From Isochrysis galbana (lineage: Eukaryota > Haptophyta > Isochrysidales > Isochrysidaceae), in assembly GCA_018136815.1 (NCBI GenBank), contig CM030939.1, forward strand, positions 3,403,419 through 3,467,418: a stretch of DNA of 64,000 nucleotides, given 5' to 3'. Under the pieces are notes generated by a model, which had not been told where the DNA came from, made no database searches, and saw only the letters and a list, made by a program, of their open reading frames with translations. The position numbers and the translations under genes are program-made. Below are positions 1-10,841 of the stretch, in pieces (position 1 is the stretch's first letter; each line of letters opens with the position of its first letter).

Positions 1-1
1 C

Positions 2-3000
2 ATTAACCTGGCGGCGGCGCTAGGTGTTCAGGTGGCCGAGCTACTCGGCCACGCTCGTGATCAGACGCATGGGCACGTCTTCATACGCCGATTCCAGCCG
101 CAGCTTCTCGACGTGCTATGCAACACGGCCGTCCAGGTTCCGAAGCCCACCGTCGCCGCTCTCATGGACGTTGGCGACAGCGTGGCGGAGCTGCAATCTG
201 AAGCTTGCTTTCGCTTGCTACTCGACTGGCTAGAGCGCCTCGTCAAAAGGCCCGAGCTTCCCGCAGAGGCGGTCGTGGTCGCCGTCTGTTCGCGACTAGA
301 CACGCTACTCTCGCCGCCCGGCTGGCCTGCGGCGCCGCGCACTGTTGGCGTGCTCCGTCTAGTGAGCCTGCTGCTGCGCCTAGCGCCGAGCTTAGTCCTG
401 CGATGCCAAGCGGGCAGCCCTAGCCGTTTGCTCGTCCAACTGTTGCAGATGCTCACCCCCCACTCAACTCTGACGGCCGTCCAAGCAAGTGTAGCCCGCG
501 TTGAATTCCTTAGGCTTCTGCCGCAGTTGCTGCGCTCCCTCCGGCCCTCGACGCCGACGAGGGCAAGCCTCGACGCTCTCATTGCGGCACTTCGCGCCCT
601 GCTCGAGGAGGAAATGCCGTTGCGCTTCGGCGAGCTAGACGCTCAACGGAAGGTCGAGGTCGAGGAGGTATGGATGCCGTTACTTGATGTAGTAGGAGAC
701 CCAGCGGTGCGCTCGCGTGAACTTCTCGGTATGATACTCCGCCTGCCAGCCGTCGTTGAGTCCGCGTCCTCAAGGGAGACTTGCCATTCGCTTGCAGACG
801 GGTTTCGCCGTGCGGCCGGCGACATGGTGCAGGCAGTCGCGCTGGATCCGTGCGCGGGTGGCGCCTCCGCGGCCGAGCTCTGGTCCGATGTGATGACCTG
901 CGTTTTTGCGGCCCAGGAGACTGGCCCACGGTGGGAGGAACGGCTGGCAGCGCATCAATGGGTGGGTCTGCCGTTGGTAGAGGCGATGCCCTCAGAGGTT
1001 GCACTCCTCGAGTTGTTGGAGCCCTCGATGCCCGTCCTCGCTCGCTTTTGGACGGATGATTCGTGGCCTTCGCGGCTGCCCAGCGCCACGGCGGCACTAT
1101 GCGGCGCACTCGTGATGCGGCGGGCCGCATATGATCTCATGGGCGCAGTCATCTCCCGCGTGTCGACGTCACACTTGGAGCCCCGGGGTCGGCTGTTGAT
1201 CGCCGCCGGCAGCGACGCGCCGGAATCGCTTAAGCAAACTATGGTGAAAACGACCGCGATCGCTGCAAAGGAGTGGCTGCAGCTACCCGCGCCTCCCACG
1301 GCCGAGACCAGCGAAGTCGTTGTCGCCAAGCTCAAACGCCAGATGCATGTTGCCGCCTATGGAGCATTCTGCGAGATGGTGCTACAGACTCAAAGCAAGC
1401 CCGAGACAGTGAACAAGCTCCTGTTCAATTGGAAGTGCCTCTGGCATAACGTCGTCGACCCCGAGGCGAAGTTTGAGTTGCCATCAAGCTCAAACTTCGC
1501 AACCGCGCCCGCCGGCGCCTTCCTCGCCAGTCTTACTGGTGTGCTTAGTTCCTCACCTCTGCCATCCCTCTTAAGCGTGGCTGGCGCCGGCGGCTTCTCA
1601 CCCTCGCAAGCGCTCTACAGCAGTAGCCTCTCGCTGGACATGCCAACCGGTGGGTCCTCTGATGTGCTTGGCGATGGCACACCTCGCGGTCTTGAGAGCT
1701 CCGCTGCAACTCCCACCTCCCAGATGTCTCAAATGGCTGAGGCGACGCCAGGCGACCCATCCATCGATGGACATTTCGCGGCCAAAGGGACGATAGAGTC
1801 GGGGCTCGCGGAGGCAACGGACGCAGCTGAGGGAGAAGTCGAGCTGGATTGCTTGAATCGCCAGCCAATTATGGGAGTGCTCATGCGAGCCATCTGTCGG
1901 CTGCGCGCCAAAAACCTCGAGCTTTCCAACGAGCATGGGATGCCCATCTGGATGGATAAGATCCGTCAGCTCCTCGTGGACGAGAGCTTGGCAACGTACC
2001 CGGTCCGCCTCTTGGCAGCCAGGCTCGCACTCAACATGAGCTACCTGCCCAAGTTGATTGGCGTCGGCGTATGTACGCCGACACCAGCCATCACCGCAAC
2101 TTCCCCCCCGGACTTGGTGGGCTCGCCATCGATACGCCTTCTCTTTGTGCACGCGCCCCACTGGGTCGGGCCCCTTGCGCGCGTCGCGCTAGAGACCCTT
2201 CAAGCGAGCGGGACTTTCCACTACCTCGCGCGCCGACTTGTACACCTCGTTGCGGACTTGTGCGCCGACGGTCTCGACGAGGCTGATGCCAACCTCCATG
2301 CGCTGCTCTCCCACCTCGTCGAGCGGGCTTCAGCCCGGTGCGAGCACGCTAAGAGCTTGGACCTTAATGTGGACGCAGTACGAGCGCTGCTCGGATCGTG
2401 CATCGTCAAATTCGGGTCGCGGCTGCAGCTGCGCCGATTGGGGCTGCGTAAGATGCTCGCTTGTAGGTTCAGTAGTGACGAGAAGCGGGAAATACGCACA
2501 CGAATTGTGGCGCTCGATTTGCTCGACGCGATCATGGCCAATGGCTTGGCATTTGCCGACGATGAGGCGATGCTCACGATGGCAGGAGGTCATTGGCGCA
2601 CCTTTGTACCGTCGGCCTCACCAGCCCACGGTGAGAGGGCCGAAGTTCCGAGCGACGAGTACACGCCCGCCACACCCGCCGAGATGCTCACCGCGCTCAC
2701 TTCATGCTTGATGCACAGCCGCAAGAGAGTCTTTGAGAAGGGCGCCAAAGTGTTGGGCGCGGCGCTCGCACAAATGAGCGGCTTCTCGCCTGCGACTGGT
2801 GGCTCGATCGCCTCGAATCTGCTAGCTGCAGCAGAGGCGAAGATCTACTCTGAGTTGGCGAAAGGCATGGGCCGCGGCTCACAAGCAGACATTGCACGCC
2901 TACTCGTGCAACTCGACCGCCTATCCGGCGCCTTCCCGCGTATCCTTGAGCTCAACCGACGGCAGCTCGGGTTGTGGGCACGCCGTCACTTGACCACTGT

Positions 3001-6000
3001 GCACGGAGACGGGCGCGTGAACGTGCTGAACTGTCTCGCGCATGCCGCCTCGCGTGAGCGAGCACGAGCAACGTGGGAGGCAGGCGGTGCCGAGCCGGTG
3101 CCGATTAATGGCGACGACGGTGCGCCGCAGATCACTCGCGATATTTCGGACGACGAGTGGTCAGCAGTGCTTGGCCAAACCCAGAGGGAAGTGCAACTAG
3201 CCGCGCTTGGCTTGCTAGAAGAGCTGGCGCATGTGCGGCCGCCAACCGAGCTCCTTGCGCGACTACCGGTTTTGCAGGTGTCCATTGCGCGACATCGCGA
3301 GGCAGCGATGCGCGGAACGTACCAGCGGTTACTCCGCCGCCTAAGTGAACGGTTGGAACAGCTCGGTACGGACGTTGACGACAAGAGCGAGGAGCTCTTG
3401 CGTGGTGGGCTACTGCTCGGGTTGCGCGACGCCGACGATGAGCTGCGAGCGTCAGCATTAGACTATTGGCATGAGCGCTTGCCTAAGGCCTCCACTGCGC
3501 GGCTCACCGCCTGCTTTGAGCAGCTCTACGCACCGGCCATCGAGGCGCAGTGGCTCCACATGTCCGCAGTTCTTCTACTCCAGTTGGTGCACGCCTCTCC
3601 CAGCTTCCGCACGTCGATCTTCGAGCGCACTCTACTCGACGGCATGTCGCTGCAGGTCGTTTCGCTCGCCCCGACACTTGACGGCGCATCGGTCGCGATG
3701 CAGCCTTGGGGCGCATCATTCTTTACCCAATCGCAGCAGGCGTACGAGGGTGGAGGTGCCCCTGGACAGCTGCGCGCGACCCAGCCGGCCATCTTTTCCT
3801 TGACTCAAACACACGGAGCTTCCGGAGGGGGTGCCATAAGTACATACAGCTCGCAGCCGGCGGCAGGAGGGTCAGTAGATGTGGTTGCACGCACCGGTGT
3901 GCTCCCGCCGGTGCCGAGTTTCTCCGGCTCTGCATCTTCCCAGGCGACAGGAGACTGGATAAAGGACCCGATGCGAGGCCAGCGCTCTACGTCAGCTGCG
4001 GGGATGAGCGCGCACCGGCGCATGGTGACCGATGCGGTGCGGCAACGGCAGCCCCCGATCGCGGTCATGCGCACTTATCGCTCGGGCGAGGTACCCGACA
4101 TCGGTCTCGCGCCACACGATTTCTTCACACCCCTTGCTCGCCTTGCACATCACGACCCGCTCGTTGCAAAACACACGCTCGTGCATTTGTACGACGCGAT
4201 CCGGCGGCAGCGCATGCTTGATGGTGCGCCGCACGCACAGCTTGAGCGGCTGCGGAGAGGTGTGAGCAGACTCCTCAGTTCGCACGCAGGCGGGCCCGCC
4301 GTCGTCGCGTGCCTGCATGAGCTTGCGCTCACAGAGGAGGACACGTCAACATGGCTTGAAGCAGCCGTCGTTGCCGACTCGGCCCACCGGACGGGGACGG
4401 TGCACTCGGCCGTGCGCATTCTCGAACAACAGCTCCTTGCAGGCGCGCCGGAGCCACGGCGCTCGAAGAAGTCGAGGAGCGCAGGCGCCGAGCTAGTGCT
4501 AGCGGGGTTAGGCGGGCGGCCGGCGCGCACACTGCTAATAGAGCTGTACCGATCCCTCGGCGATGAGGACGTCGTGCGTGGCTTGGCGGCTGAGGTGGCC
4601 AGCACAAATGCGCTGCGCGCTGCGCTCGAGGCAGAGGCTCGCGGTGATTCGGGGGCGGCTCTAGAGGAGTACGAGGCAGCGCTTCAGCAGGGCACCAGTG
4701 GCGAAGAGGAGTCGCAGCTGGCACAACGCGGCAGGAGGGCTTGTTTGCTGCGGCTTGGCCGATGGACGGAGCTGCTTACTACCTCGGAACAGTTGCTCGC
4801 CTTCTCCAACGTGCGGCTGGGCTCTTGGCGCGAGGCCGCACACGAGCCTTGGGTGCGCATGCTGCTTGCAAGCGCAGCAAAGGCTGACGCCGAGGCCGAA
4901 GGCTGGGTATCGTGGCGGCCCCGCGCCGAGGCGGGCCCGGGCTGGCCCCACCCTAAGGGCGACAAGGATGTGTTGCTCGAGGTAGGGCTAGGGTACTTGC
5001 TTGTCCTCGAGCGGCTTGCTGCGCGTTCGGAAGGTGAAGCGCGTGCGCTCTTACCAGATTGCGTGAACGCCTTCATTGGGCGCTGGTCTACACTTAATCC
5101 GCGTGCCAAGATGGCGCGGCTCGAGGAGCTGCCCCAGTTGCAAATCCTTGCGGAGGCCGAGGAGCTCTTGTCATTGACCCGCTCGCGGCTCGTGGTCGAG
5201 TGTGGCCTGGGCGGGTACTCACTTGGACAGGGAACGACAGCTCTGCTCGCAAGTTGGCGGGATCGCTGCCCGTCGACGACTAGACATGACGCTGTCGTGT
5301 GGGACGACTTTGTCCGCTCGCGGACGCTGATGTACGCCTTGCTTCGGGAGGGCGTCCAACGCGAGCTGAAGGTCGCCGACTTCAAAAGCGGCACGGAGCG
5401 GAGAGCGCTCGAGGAGGCGTTCGAGGCGGCAGCCGTGGGCGGCCTTGTGAACTCGCATCAGTATGCCGCACAAGCGATGCGCACGCAAGGGGATTTCGAG
5501 CCCGCGCGAGCCCACGTGCTAGCCGCTCATGTCCTGCGCAAGAACCACCCGACCCTAGTGCCGCCGGCTGGCATGGCGCACATCGTGGGGATGCTGCGCC
5601 ACAGGCTCGAGAAGGACGCCGCGCGTCAAGGCGGTGCTGCCTCCGTCGCTGACCTTCGTGAAGTATGGCAAAAAACTTGTGAGCTTGCGTTAAGCCCCAG
5701 AGCCCCGCCGCCCGACCAGCTAGCTGAGCTTTGCGCCCTGCGGGCGGAGGTAGCTAGTTTGATGCTTGCCTGCGGCGGGCACGATGGCACTGCGTGGGCG
5801 AGGGAGGCGCGCTCAGGCCTGGCGCGTCTACTCGAGGAGGGGTTGGGTAGAGCAGGTGCTCGGGCCTCCGCGTCCCATCACCTCCCCGACGCGCGGCTCA
5901 AGCTCGTCGACTTGTGCATTGCCGAGCTAGGCCGTTTGTCCTTGGGCCCGGAAGATGCGCCTCGTGTCGCTAAGCTGGCCTTCAGCCAGGTGGCGCGTGC

Positions 6001-8098
6001 GATGGGAGAAGGCAGCCTTGCGGCTCGTGATCGACTGCCGACGGCGCTCTCCTTGTTACGCAGCCGGCCGCAGCTGTGGGCGGAGGCAAGAATGCTGCTT
6101 GACCAGTTTCCGGCTTGGCTTGCGCTCAAGTGGACCCCTCAGCTTCTTGCAACCATGGCCGAGCCGCATGGTGAGGTTGTTGTTCCTTTGATAGAAAGAA
6201 TGGCGAGGGCCTATCCGAGCAAGCTATATCACCCATTTACGCTCAGCCGGCGTGGGCTCGAGAAGCGGATCGTCAGTCTACCGTCGGCCGTGCGGGCAGC
6301 GGTTGGTCGTATGGCTGAGCTGCTACGCTCGCCGCGGCTCGAGCGTCTGGCGCTCGCCTTCGAGGACCTGACTCACCCACACCTCCGGCTAAAGGATACG
6401 CTCGACGAGGTGCTGCTGCTTATGCGTGAGGGGCGTTTCGAGGAGGCACGCGTCGCATTCAGCGAAGGGACTGCGTGGCTCCAGCAGCGCGAGCTTGGTC
6501 GGCTGCCAGCGGACGTGGCATCCCGTTTGAGCCCTGAACTCAGCGCGCTATGTGGGCCATCGGGCGAGCAGTTGCCGTCCACCGCTGCCGCTGTCCCGCC
6601 GTTCGCCAAGAAGGTTAGCGAGCTAGTCACTCGCTGGCGTTCTGCCGTGACCGAGTGGGAGAAGCGGCGGGCGGCCGAGTGCAAGCGTATCGTCACCTTC
6701 TCGCCATACCTCGCGGCCTACCACGCCGGCAACGAGACGTGCGGCATCGGCAGCGGGCCGCTTGACTCACTGGAGTTGCCGGCGGGCAATGCCGATGCGG
6801 AGCCCCTTGGTCACGAGCGCGTGGTTGCTGAGGCATTCGCTGACTCAATTCGCACGATGGATTCACTCCGTAGACCGAAGCAGCTCACGATCTATGGTTC
6901 CGATCAGAGGGTGCGCCGCTTTCTCGTGAAGGGCGGGGAGGATTTGCGGCAAGACGCGCGTGTGCAGCAGATCTTCGGCGAGATGCGCCGTGTACTCGAG
7001 ACTGACAGCCGATGCACCTCCCGTGGCCTAACAATCCGCACTTACTCTGTGCTGGCGCTCAACGAACGCGTGGGTCTCATTGAGTGGATTGAGGACACCT
7101 CCACGATGCTCGGACTCATCCGCCGGTCGGAGCGCAGCGCCTCCATCGGGAGGCAACCTGAGGTTTCGTCGATCAACCAGGCCGACGAGTCCTTCCGGCA
7201 AGTAGCTATGAACGCCAGACAAGCGGGCGGGCTACCAGGCTGGCTCGCGCTGCCTGCGCGCGAGACGGTGGGATGTCTTGAACGCTCTCACGCGCATGTA
7301 CACCCGCTGCTGCTCGCTCGGGGGCTGTTGGCACTCAGCGCAGGCGCCGAATCGTATCTCTCGATGCGCTCGGCTTTTGCGCGCTCGTTGGCCGTCTTGA
7401 CCATCGCTGGCCACGTGCTCGGCATCGGCGACCGGCACTTGGACAATTTCATGGTAGAGGAGGCCACCGGGTGCGTGGTAGGCATAGACTTTGGCCACGC
7501 CTTTGGCTCAGCCACGTACCTGCTGCCTCAGCCCGAGTTGATGGGAGTCCGGCTCACGCGCCAGCTCACATCAGTGTTACTCCCGCTAGACACTGGAGTA
7601 CTCTTGCGCTCTAGCATGGTCCACGTGTTGCGCGCCCTACGCGGCGCGCGAAGCGAGCTGTTGCGAGTGATGGACGTGTTCGTCTCAGAGCCTCTGCTTG
7701 ATTGGGCCAACCATGCCCGCAAATTGAATGCTGAGCAGCGGCGCGCGCTCAATGCCGCCGACGTAGACGCTGAGCGCCCAGCCGACTTTCAGCCCGGTAC
7801 GGAGGTGTCCAATGCGTGGGTTCGCAACAGGATGGCTGCGGTCGAGGCCAAGCTGAGCGGCGGCTCATCGGCGCATGTCACCCTCAGCGAGGTGCGCCTC
7901 TCCACAATCCGCTTGCTAACCAGCGATGTCGCGCAAGATAGGATCCGCGAGGTGGTCCTCGGACCGGCCGGGTCGCTCCGGCGCACGCTTCCCGCGTCAG
8001 GGCTCTCGCCTGAGCAGCAGGTAGATGTGCTCATCGAGCAAGCCACCGACCCTGAGATTCTCGGCAGAACCTACTTTGGGTGGAGGCCTTGGTTGTGA
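2..8098 (+). CDS. PRKDC: DNA-PKcs-like PI3-kinase-related protein kinase, C-terminal 2,698 residues (5' end outside window)
   Basis: The frame is open from base 2 to the TGA at 8096-8098, so the start lies outside the window and this is one exon of more than 8 kb. The first ~1,500 residues look helical-solenoid. A FAT-type region begins near residue 1515 (LYRSLGDEDVVRG, close to the animal DNA-PKcs FAT start). The kinase domain shows GGEDLRQDARVQQIF from residue 2311, the catalytic loop GDRHLDN at 2476 and the metal-binding DFG with Asp at 2496 (IDFGHAFGSATYLLPQPELM). The end is a FATC domain, QATDPEILGRTYFGWRPWL, which is diagnostic of DNA-PKcs among PIKKs. The family is a nuclear Ser/Thr kinase recruited by Ku to DNA ends in non-homologous end joining. 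All catalytic residues I can check are intact. Mouse and human proteins are about 4,100 residues, so roughly a third is missing upstream. Confidence 0.93.
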   Translation: MNLAAALGVQVAELLGHARDQTHGHVFIRRFQPQLLDVLCNTAVQVPKPTVAALMDVGDSVAELQSEACFRLLLDWLERLVKRPELPAEAVVVAVCSRLDTLLSPPGWPAAPRTVGVLRLVSLLLRLAPSLVLRCQAGSPSRLLVQLLQMLTPHSTLTAVQASVARVEFLRLLPQLLRSLRPSTPTRASLDALIAALRALLEEEMPLRFGELDAQRKVEVEEVWMPLLDVVGDPAVRSRELLGMILRLPAVVESASSRETCHSLADGFRRAAGDMVQAVALDPCAGGASAAELWSDVMTCVFAAQETGPRWEERLAAHQWVGLPLVEAMPSEVALLELLEPSMPVLARFWTDDSWPSRLPSATAALCGALVMRRAAYDLMGAVISRVSTSHLEPRGRLLIAAGSDAPESLKQTMVKTTAIAAKEWLQLPAPPTAETSEVVVAKLKRQMHVAAYGAFCEMVLQTQSKPETVNKLLFNWKCLWHNVVDPEAKFELPSSSNFATAPAGAFLASLTGVLSSSPLPSLLSVAGAGGFSPSQALYSSSLSLDMPTGGSSDVLGDGTPRGLESSAATPTSQMSQMAEATPGDPSIDGHFAAKGTIESGLAEATDAAEGEVELDCLNRQPIMGVLMRAICRLRAKNLELSNEHGMPIWMDKIRQLLVDESLATYPVRLLAARLALNMSYLPKLIGVGVCTPTPAITATSPPDLVGSPSIRLLFVHAPHWVGPLARVALETLQASGTFHYLARRLVHLVADLCADGLDEADANLHALLSHLVERASARCEHAKSLDLNVDAVRALLGSCIVKFGSRLQLRRLGLRKMLACRFSSDEKREIRTRIVALDLLDAIMANGLAFADDEAMLTMAGGHWRTFVPSASPAHGERAEVPSDEYTPATPAEMLTALTSCLMHSRKRVFEKGAKVLGAALAQMSGFSPATGGSIASNLLAAAEAKIYSELAKGMGRGSQADIARLLVQLDRLSGAFPRILELNRRQLGLWARRHLTTVHGDGRVNVLNCLAHAASRERARATWEAGGAEPVPINGDDGAPQITRDISDDEWSAVLGQTQREVQLAALGLLEELAHVRPPTELLARLPVLQVSIARHREAAMRGTYQRLLRRLSERLEQLGTDVDDKSEELLRGGLLLGLRDADDELRASALDYWHERLPKASTARLTACFEQLYAPAIEAQWLHMSAVLLLQLVHASPSFRTSIFERTLLDGMSLQVVSLAPTLDGASVAMQPWGASFFTQSQQAYEGGGAPGQLRATQPAIFSLTQTHGASGGGAISTYSSQPAAGGSVDVVARTGVLPPVPSFSGSASSQATGDWIKDPMRGQRSTSAAGMSAHRRMVTDAVRQRQPPIAVMRTYRSGEVPDIGLAPHDFFTPLARLAHHDPLVAKHTLVHLYDAIRRQRMLDGAPHAQLERLRRGVSRLLSSHAGGPAVVACLHELALTEEDTSTWLEAAVVADSAHRTGTVHSAVRILEQQLLAGAPEPRRSKKSRSAGAELVLAGLGGRPARTLLIELYRSLGDEDVVRGLAAEVASTNALRAALEAEARGDSGAALEEYEAALQQGTSGEEESQLAQRGRRACLLRLGRWTELLTTSEQLLAFSNVRLGSWREAAHEPWVRMLLASAAKADAEAEGWVSWRPRAEAGPGWPHPKGDKDVLLEVGLGYLLVLERLAARSEGEARALLPDCVNAFIGRWSTLNPRAKMARLEELPQLQILAEAEELLSLTRSRLVVECGLGGYSLGQGTTALLASWRDRCPSTTRHDAVVWDDFVRSRTLMYALLREGVQRELKVADFKSGTERRALEEAFEAAAVGGLVNSHQYAAQAMRTQGDFEPARAHVLAAHVLRKNHPTLVPPAGMAHIVGMLRHRLEKDAARQGGAASVADLREVWQKTCELALSPRAPPPDQLAELCALRAEVASLMLACGGHDGTAWAREARSGLARLLEEGLGRAGARASASHHLPDARLKLVDLCIAELGRLSLGPEDAPRVAKLAFSQVARAMGEGSLAARDRLPTALSLLRSRPQLWAEARMLLDQFPAWLALKWTPQLLATMAEPHGEVVVPLIERMARAYPSKLYHPFTLSRRGLEKRIVSLPSAVRAAVGRMAELLRSPRLERLALAFEDLTHPHLRLKDTLDEVLLLMREGRFEEARVAFSEGTAWLQQRELGRLPADVASRLSPELSALCGPSGEQLPSTAAAVPPFAKKVSELVTRWRSAVTEWEKRRAAECKRIVTFSPYLAAYHAGNETCGIGSGPLDSLELPAGNADAEPLGHERVVAEAFADSIRTMDSLRRPKQLTIYGSDQRVRRFLVKGGEDLRQDARVQQIFGEMRRVLETDSRCTSRGLTIRTYSVLALNERVGLIEWIEDTSTMLGLIRRSERSASIGRQPEVSSINQADESFRQVAMNARQAGGLPGWLALPARETVGCLERSHAHVHPLLLARGLLALSAGAESYLSMRSAFARSLAVLTIAGHVLGIGDRHLDNFMVEEATGCVVGIDFGHAFGSATYLLPQPELMGVRLTRQLTSVLLPLDTGVLLRSSMVHVLRALRGARSELLRVMDVFVSEPLLDWANHARKLNAEQRRALNAADVDAERPADFQPGTEVSNAWVRNRMAAVEAKLSGGSSAHVTLSEVRLSTIRLLTSDVAQDRIREVVLGPAGSLRRTLPASGLSPEQQVDVLIEQATDPEILGRTYFGWRPWL

Positions 8099-8954
8099 GC
8101 ACTTGGGCGCAGTCGCCAGGTGCCCGGTGGGTCCCCGCAGTTCTTGGGCAACTCGATGGTGCATTGAGATGTCGTGCTCCGCTCAATCGCCGCCACTTTT
8201 CTCGCCCTCACTTTTTCTCTGCTGGGTGACTATTTGGTGCATTGGATTGGAAGTTCGTCCTTCGCTCACCCGCTCCGCTTTCCTCGCGCTCAATTTTTCT
8301 TGGTGTTGGCTGCACCCCCCCCCCCGAGGGCTACTTTACCACTTGCCGTCAGCATCTGCCTCGTTTTCCCGGTTTTCGGCCAACTACTACTACTACCCGG
8401 GAGATGCTGCCTCGTTTCCCCAGTTTTCGGTGAAAGAACCACTTTAAGATTTTTCGAATCAATGCAAAAGGAAGGAGTGGTTTGTGTTTGGAGTAAAATG
8501 TAAAATAGGCTCTATAGTGGTTGAACAAAGTCTCCGGCGTACAGTGGGATCATTACTGAGCGAGCCAAGATGTCGAAACAAGCGCGCGCTTGTTCGTGGC
8601 AAGTCTCGTTCGTAGCACAATCTTGAGACGGGGGGGGGGGGGGGACGCGCTACATGACGACGACGCACGTCACCACACCCCAAAAACTCAATCTTCTACT
8701 ACTAACACCACTCAATCAACAAAAGAGTTGAGAAAAGACGGCTTGCTTTCATTCGGTACCGGCAAGGAGGGGTCTCCCTCCCCCCCTCCCCCTGCTCCTC
8801 CCACCTCCTCTCTCCTCCCTGTCCTTCCCGCTCCTCCCCCGCTCCTCCCGATGAATAGGGAACGTGGCGAGAAACATACAGTAACCCGCCGGTGGCCAGA
8901 ATCCTCAAAAAAAAACTGGAGGTTCAGGGCCAACACCTACTACTGGGGACTAAT
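8099..8954. other. Intergenic, no gene seen
   Basis: The stretch after the kinase gene is pyrimidine-rich and holds a G homopolymer near 8630-8643 and a C/T-rich tract at 8761-8850. Open frames here are short and low in complexity. I see no gene or RNA. Confidence 0.6.
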
Positions 8955-9775
8955 TTTCTCTACCTTCCGTTCGTCAACGCCCTTACTTCCTCTCCCTACG
9001 CCCCCTTACCTTCCCCCCCTCGTTCCTTTTTCTTTGGTTTCGGGGGTGCGGCCCTGGTGCTCTACCATGGGCCCGGCTCTTAGTGCGCGTTCCAGGCAGG
9101 TCTTTTTTTTGATTTGTGACATGGATGTCCTCGTGTCATCGAAGTATCTCCTGCGCCGTGTTTGTTTGCTCATGCGGCGTCGTGCTGGATGTTTCATGTT
9201 AGGTTTGTTTTCGGCGTGCGTTTGGTGGTGTCTAGCGCCTCGTCCCCAGGCTGTTCTCTAGATTGGCTGCCACCAAGTGTGATACTCCAAGGCTCGTGGC
9301 CAGGGAGAGAATTTCCGCGCTAGGCAGTGAAGTTGTCGTGTTTGTTTGTGTCGTATAACGGGCGTAGATCGTCCGGGCTGATCTTTTTTTTGGGGTTGTT
9401 TTCCCATGCCCGCCTGGGCGGTTCTTGCCGAGTCCGTTGAGTTGGCAAAAACAAGTGCGTAGCTCAGCTTAGTGAATCTTTCTACTATATTATTAGTAGT
9501 ATATAATTAGAACCGATTTCTCCGAGTGGTTGGTTGTGTTGTCGTATTGTATCTTGTAGAATTCAGTGATGATGAATCTCCACGCTAGCATGTACAGTAC
9601 GTCTAGCGGTTTTGGGCACGTGCCGCAGGGGTTGAGGAACAGTTTGTCTATGATTGATCTCTCTCTTGTCTTGTTCCGATCGCCGATCGGGATCGGGGGC
9701 GTGCGATCAAGGCGCTGCCTGCCAGGGAGAGTTTGGGTCAGTGGTGTGTGTTGGGCATGCATGCCATGAGACATG
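8955..9775 (-). mobile_element. Decayed 3' fragment of a non-LTR (LINE) retrotransposon
   Basis: Read on the minus strand, this matches the C-terminal part of the 538-residue retroelement frame at 10842-12458. The minus peptide at 9493-9774 contains LYMLAWRFIITEFYKIQYD, against LYLIAWRFIITDFYRIHYD in that element. Further on, the Ala-Arg-Thr-Ala-Gln-Ala-Gly tract and the 3' UTR block around 9020-9070 are shared too. Stops and frameshifts show that it is dead. It lies head to head with the better-preserved copy, about 1 kb away. Confidence 0.7.
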
Positions 9776-9888
9776 TCAGGAAGGTGGGTGGTTCCTCCCC
9801 CACAACGGGGGAGGAGTGGAGGGGAGGGGGGGGCTCGTGCCCCCCCCCCCCCCCATGGGCGAACTAAGTATAAACTTAGTTGCTAGGG
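9720..9888. repeat. Dispersed repeat end, TIR-like family (copy D)
   Basis: The block carrying the stem-like GGTTCCTCCCCCA, then GGGGCTCGTGCCCCCC and the palindromic AACTAAGTATAAACTTAGTT is also found at 26486-26582. The palindromic end resembles the terminal inverted repeats of the small elements at 21777, 36026 and 56861. This copy appears truncated. Confidence 0.5.
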
Positions 9889-10841
9889 ATGGCATATAGA
9901 TAGAGAGAAAAAAAATCTTCTTAAGAAAACCCGCTACGTGTGCGGCGTGAGGCAGTGTGCTAGTGTACTTCCCTACTACCCAACCTTAACCCCTAACAAC
10001 CCCCTCCCCCTTTCCCAGTTCCCTCATTGGCGGAGAAGCTGGTTCCGGGGAGGCCGCGCGCGCTGCTTCGGCCAGGAGTTGGAGAGAAGGGGGCGGGAGA
10101 CTGTGGCTCATCTTTTGATTTCGGTGTTAGCTCTGGTTATCCTCCCTTAGGTACTTCAGGCTCCTTCTTTAATAACTACTGTGATTCCTACCCAGAGATG
10201 CATCTACTTTAGGTGATGTGTCGTAGGTCCAGCCCCCTTGCCGCCTGCAAGAGGTCCTCCGACGTTCCTATGTTGAAATCCTTGTCCACCGTGTACAGCG
10301 GTCGAGCGTTTGAAACTGTCCACACAAGAAGGGGGGGGGAGGGGAGACGTGTCGTGACGTCGGTTGTGTCCTGTGCCCCCCCCCCTTCCCCCCTGTGTGT
10401 GTGATGTGTGTGTGTGTGTGTCCCTGTGCCCCCCTGTGTGTGTCTGTGTGTGTGCTCCCCAAGTAAGCGTACCTGTTGTCCGTTGTAGTCATGGCGAAAC
10501 GTGTGTGTGCTGTGGGGTGGGCGCTGGGGACCTTCGTGGATGGAGTCGTGGATTGGGTTGGAGGGTGTCCACCACAGTGGACAGCGCGCGCCGCGCGAGA
10601 GAGGCGAAGCGAGCGTCCCGAAGAGTCTTGTGATCTAACTTGTAGTTTACGTTCATAGGTCAAATTCTTCTCATGCAATATCGACCGCAGTAATAGTAGA
10701 CACATGTCATAACATACCACAGATACGAAAGCGTCATCCACGCTGCACAAGAAGACATGACCTTGACCTTGGATCCGAACATACATTAACCTCCGGGTGA
10801 CAACGAAAGGTGTTAGCAGGGATGGGGATAATTGAACGCTT
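9889..10841. other. Intergenic with GT-rich microsatellite
   Basis: No gene is supported. There is a TG/GTGT-rich tract at about 10393-10455 and a G run near 10329. The last 200 bases before 10842 may be eroded upstream sequence of the LINE element, but I could not find reverse-transcriptase motifs in them. Confidence 0.5.

Noticed and set aside
8590..9261. 223-residue plus frame
   Set aside because: It runs through a G homopolymer and C/T tracts and is antisense to the LINE fragment. It is not a gene.
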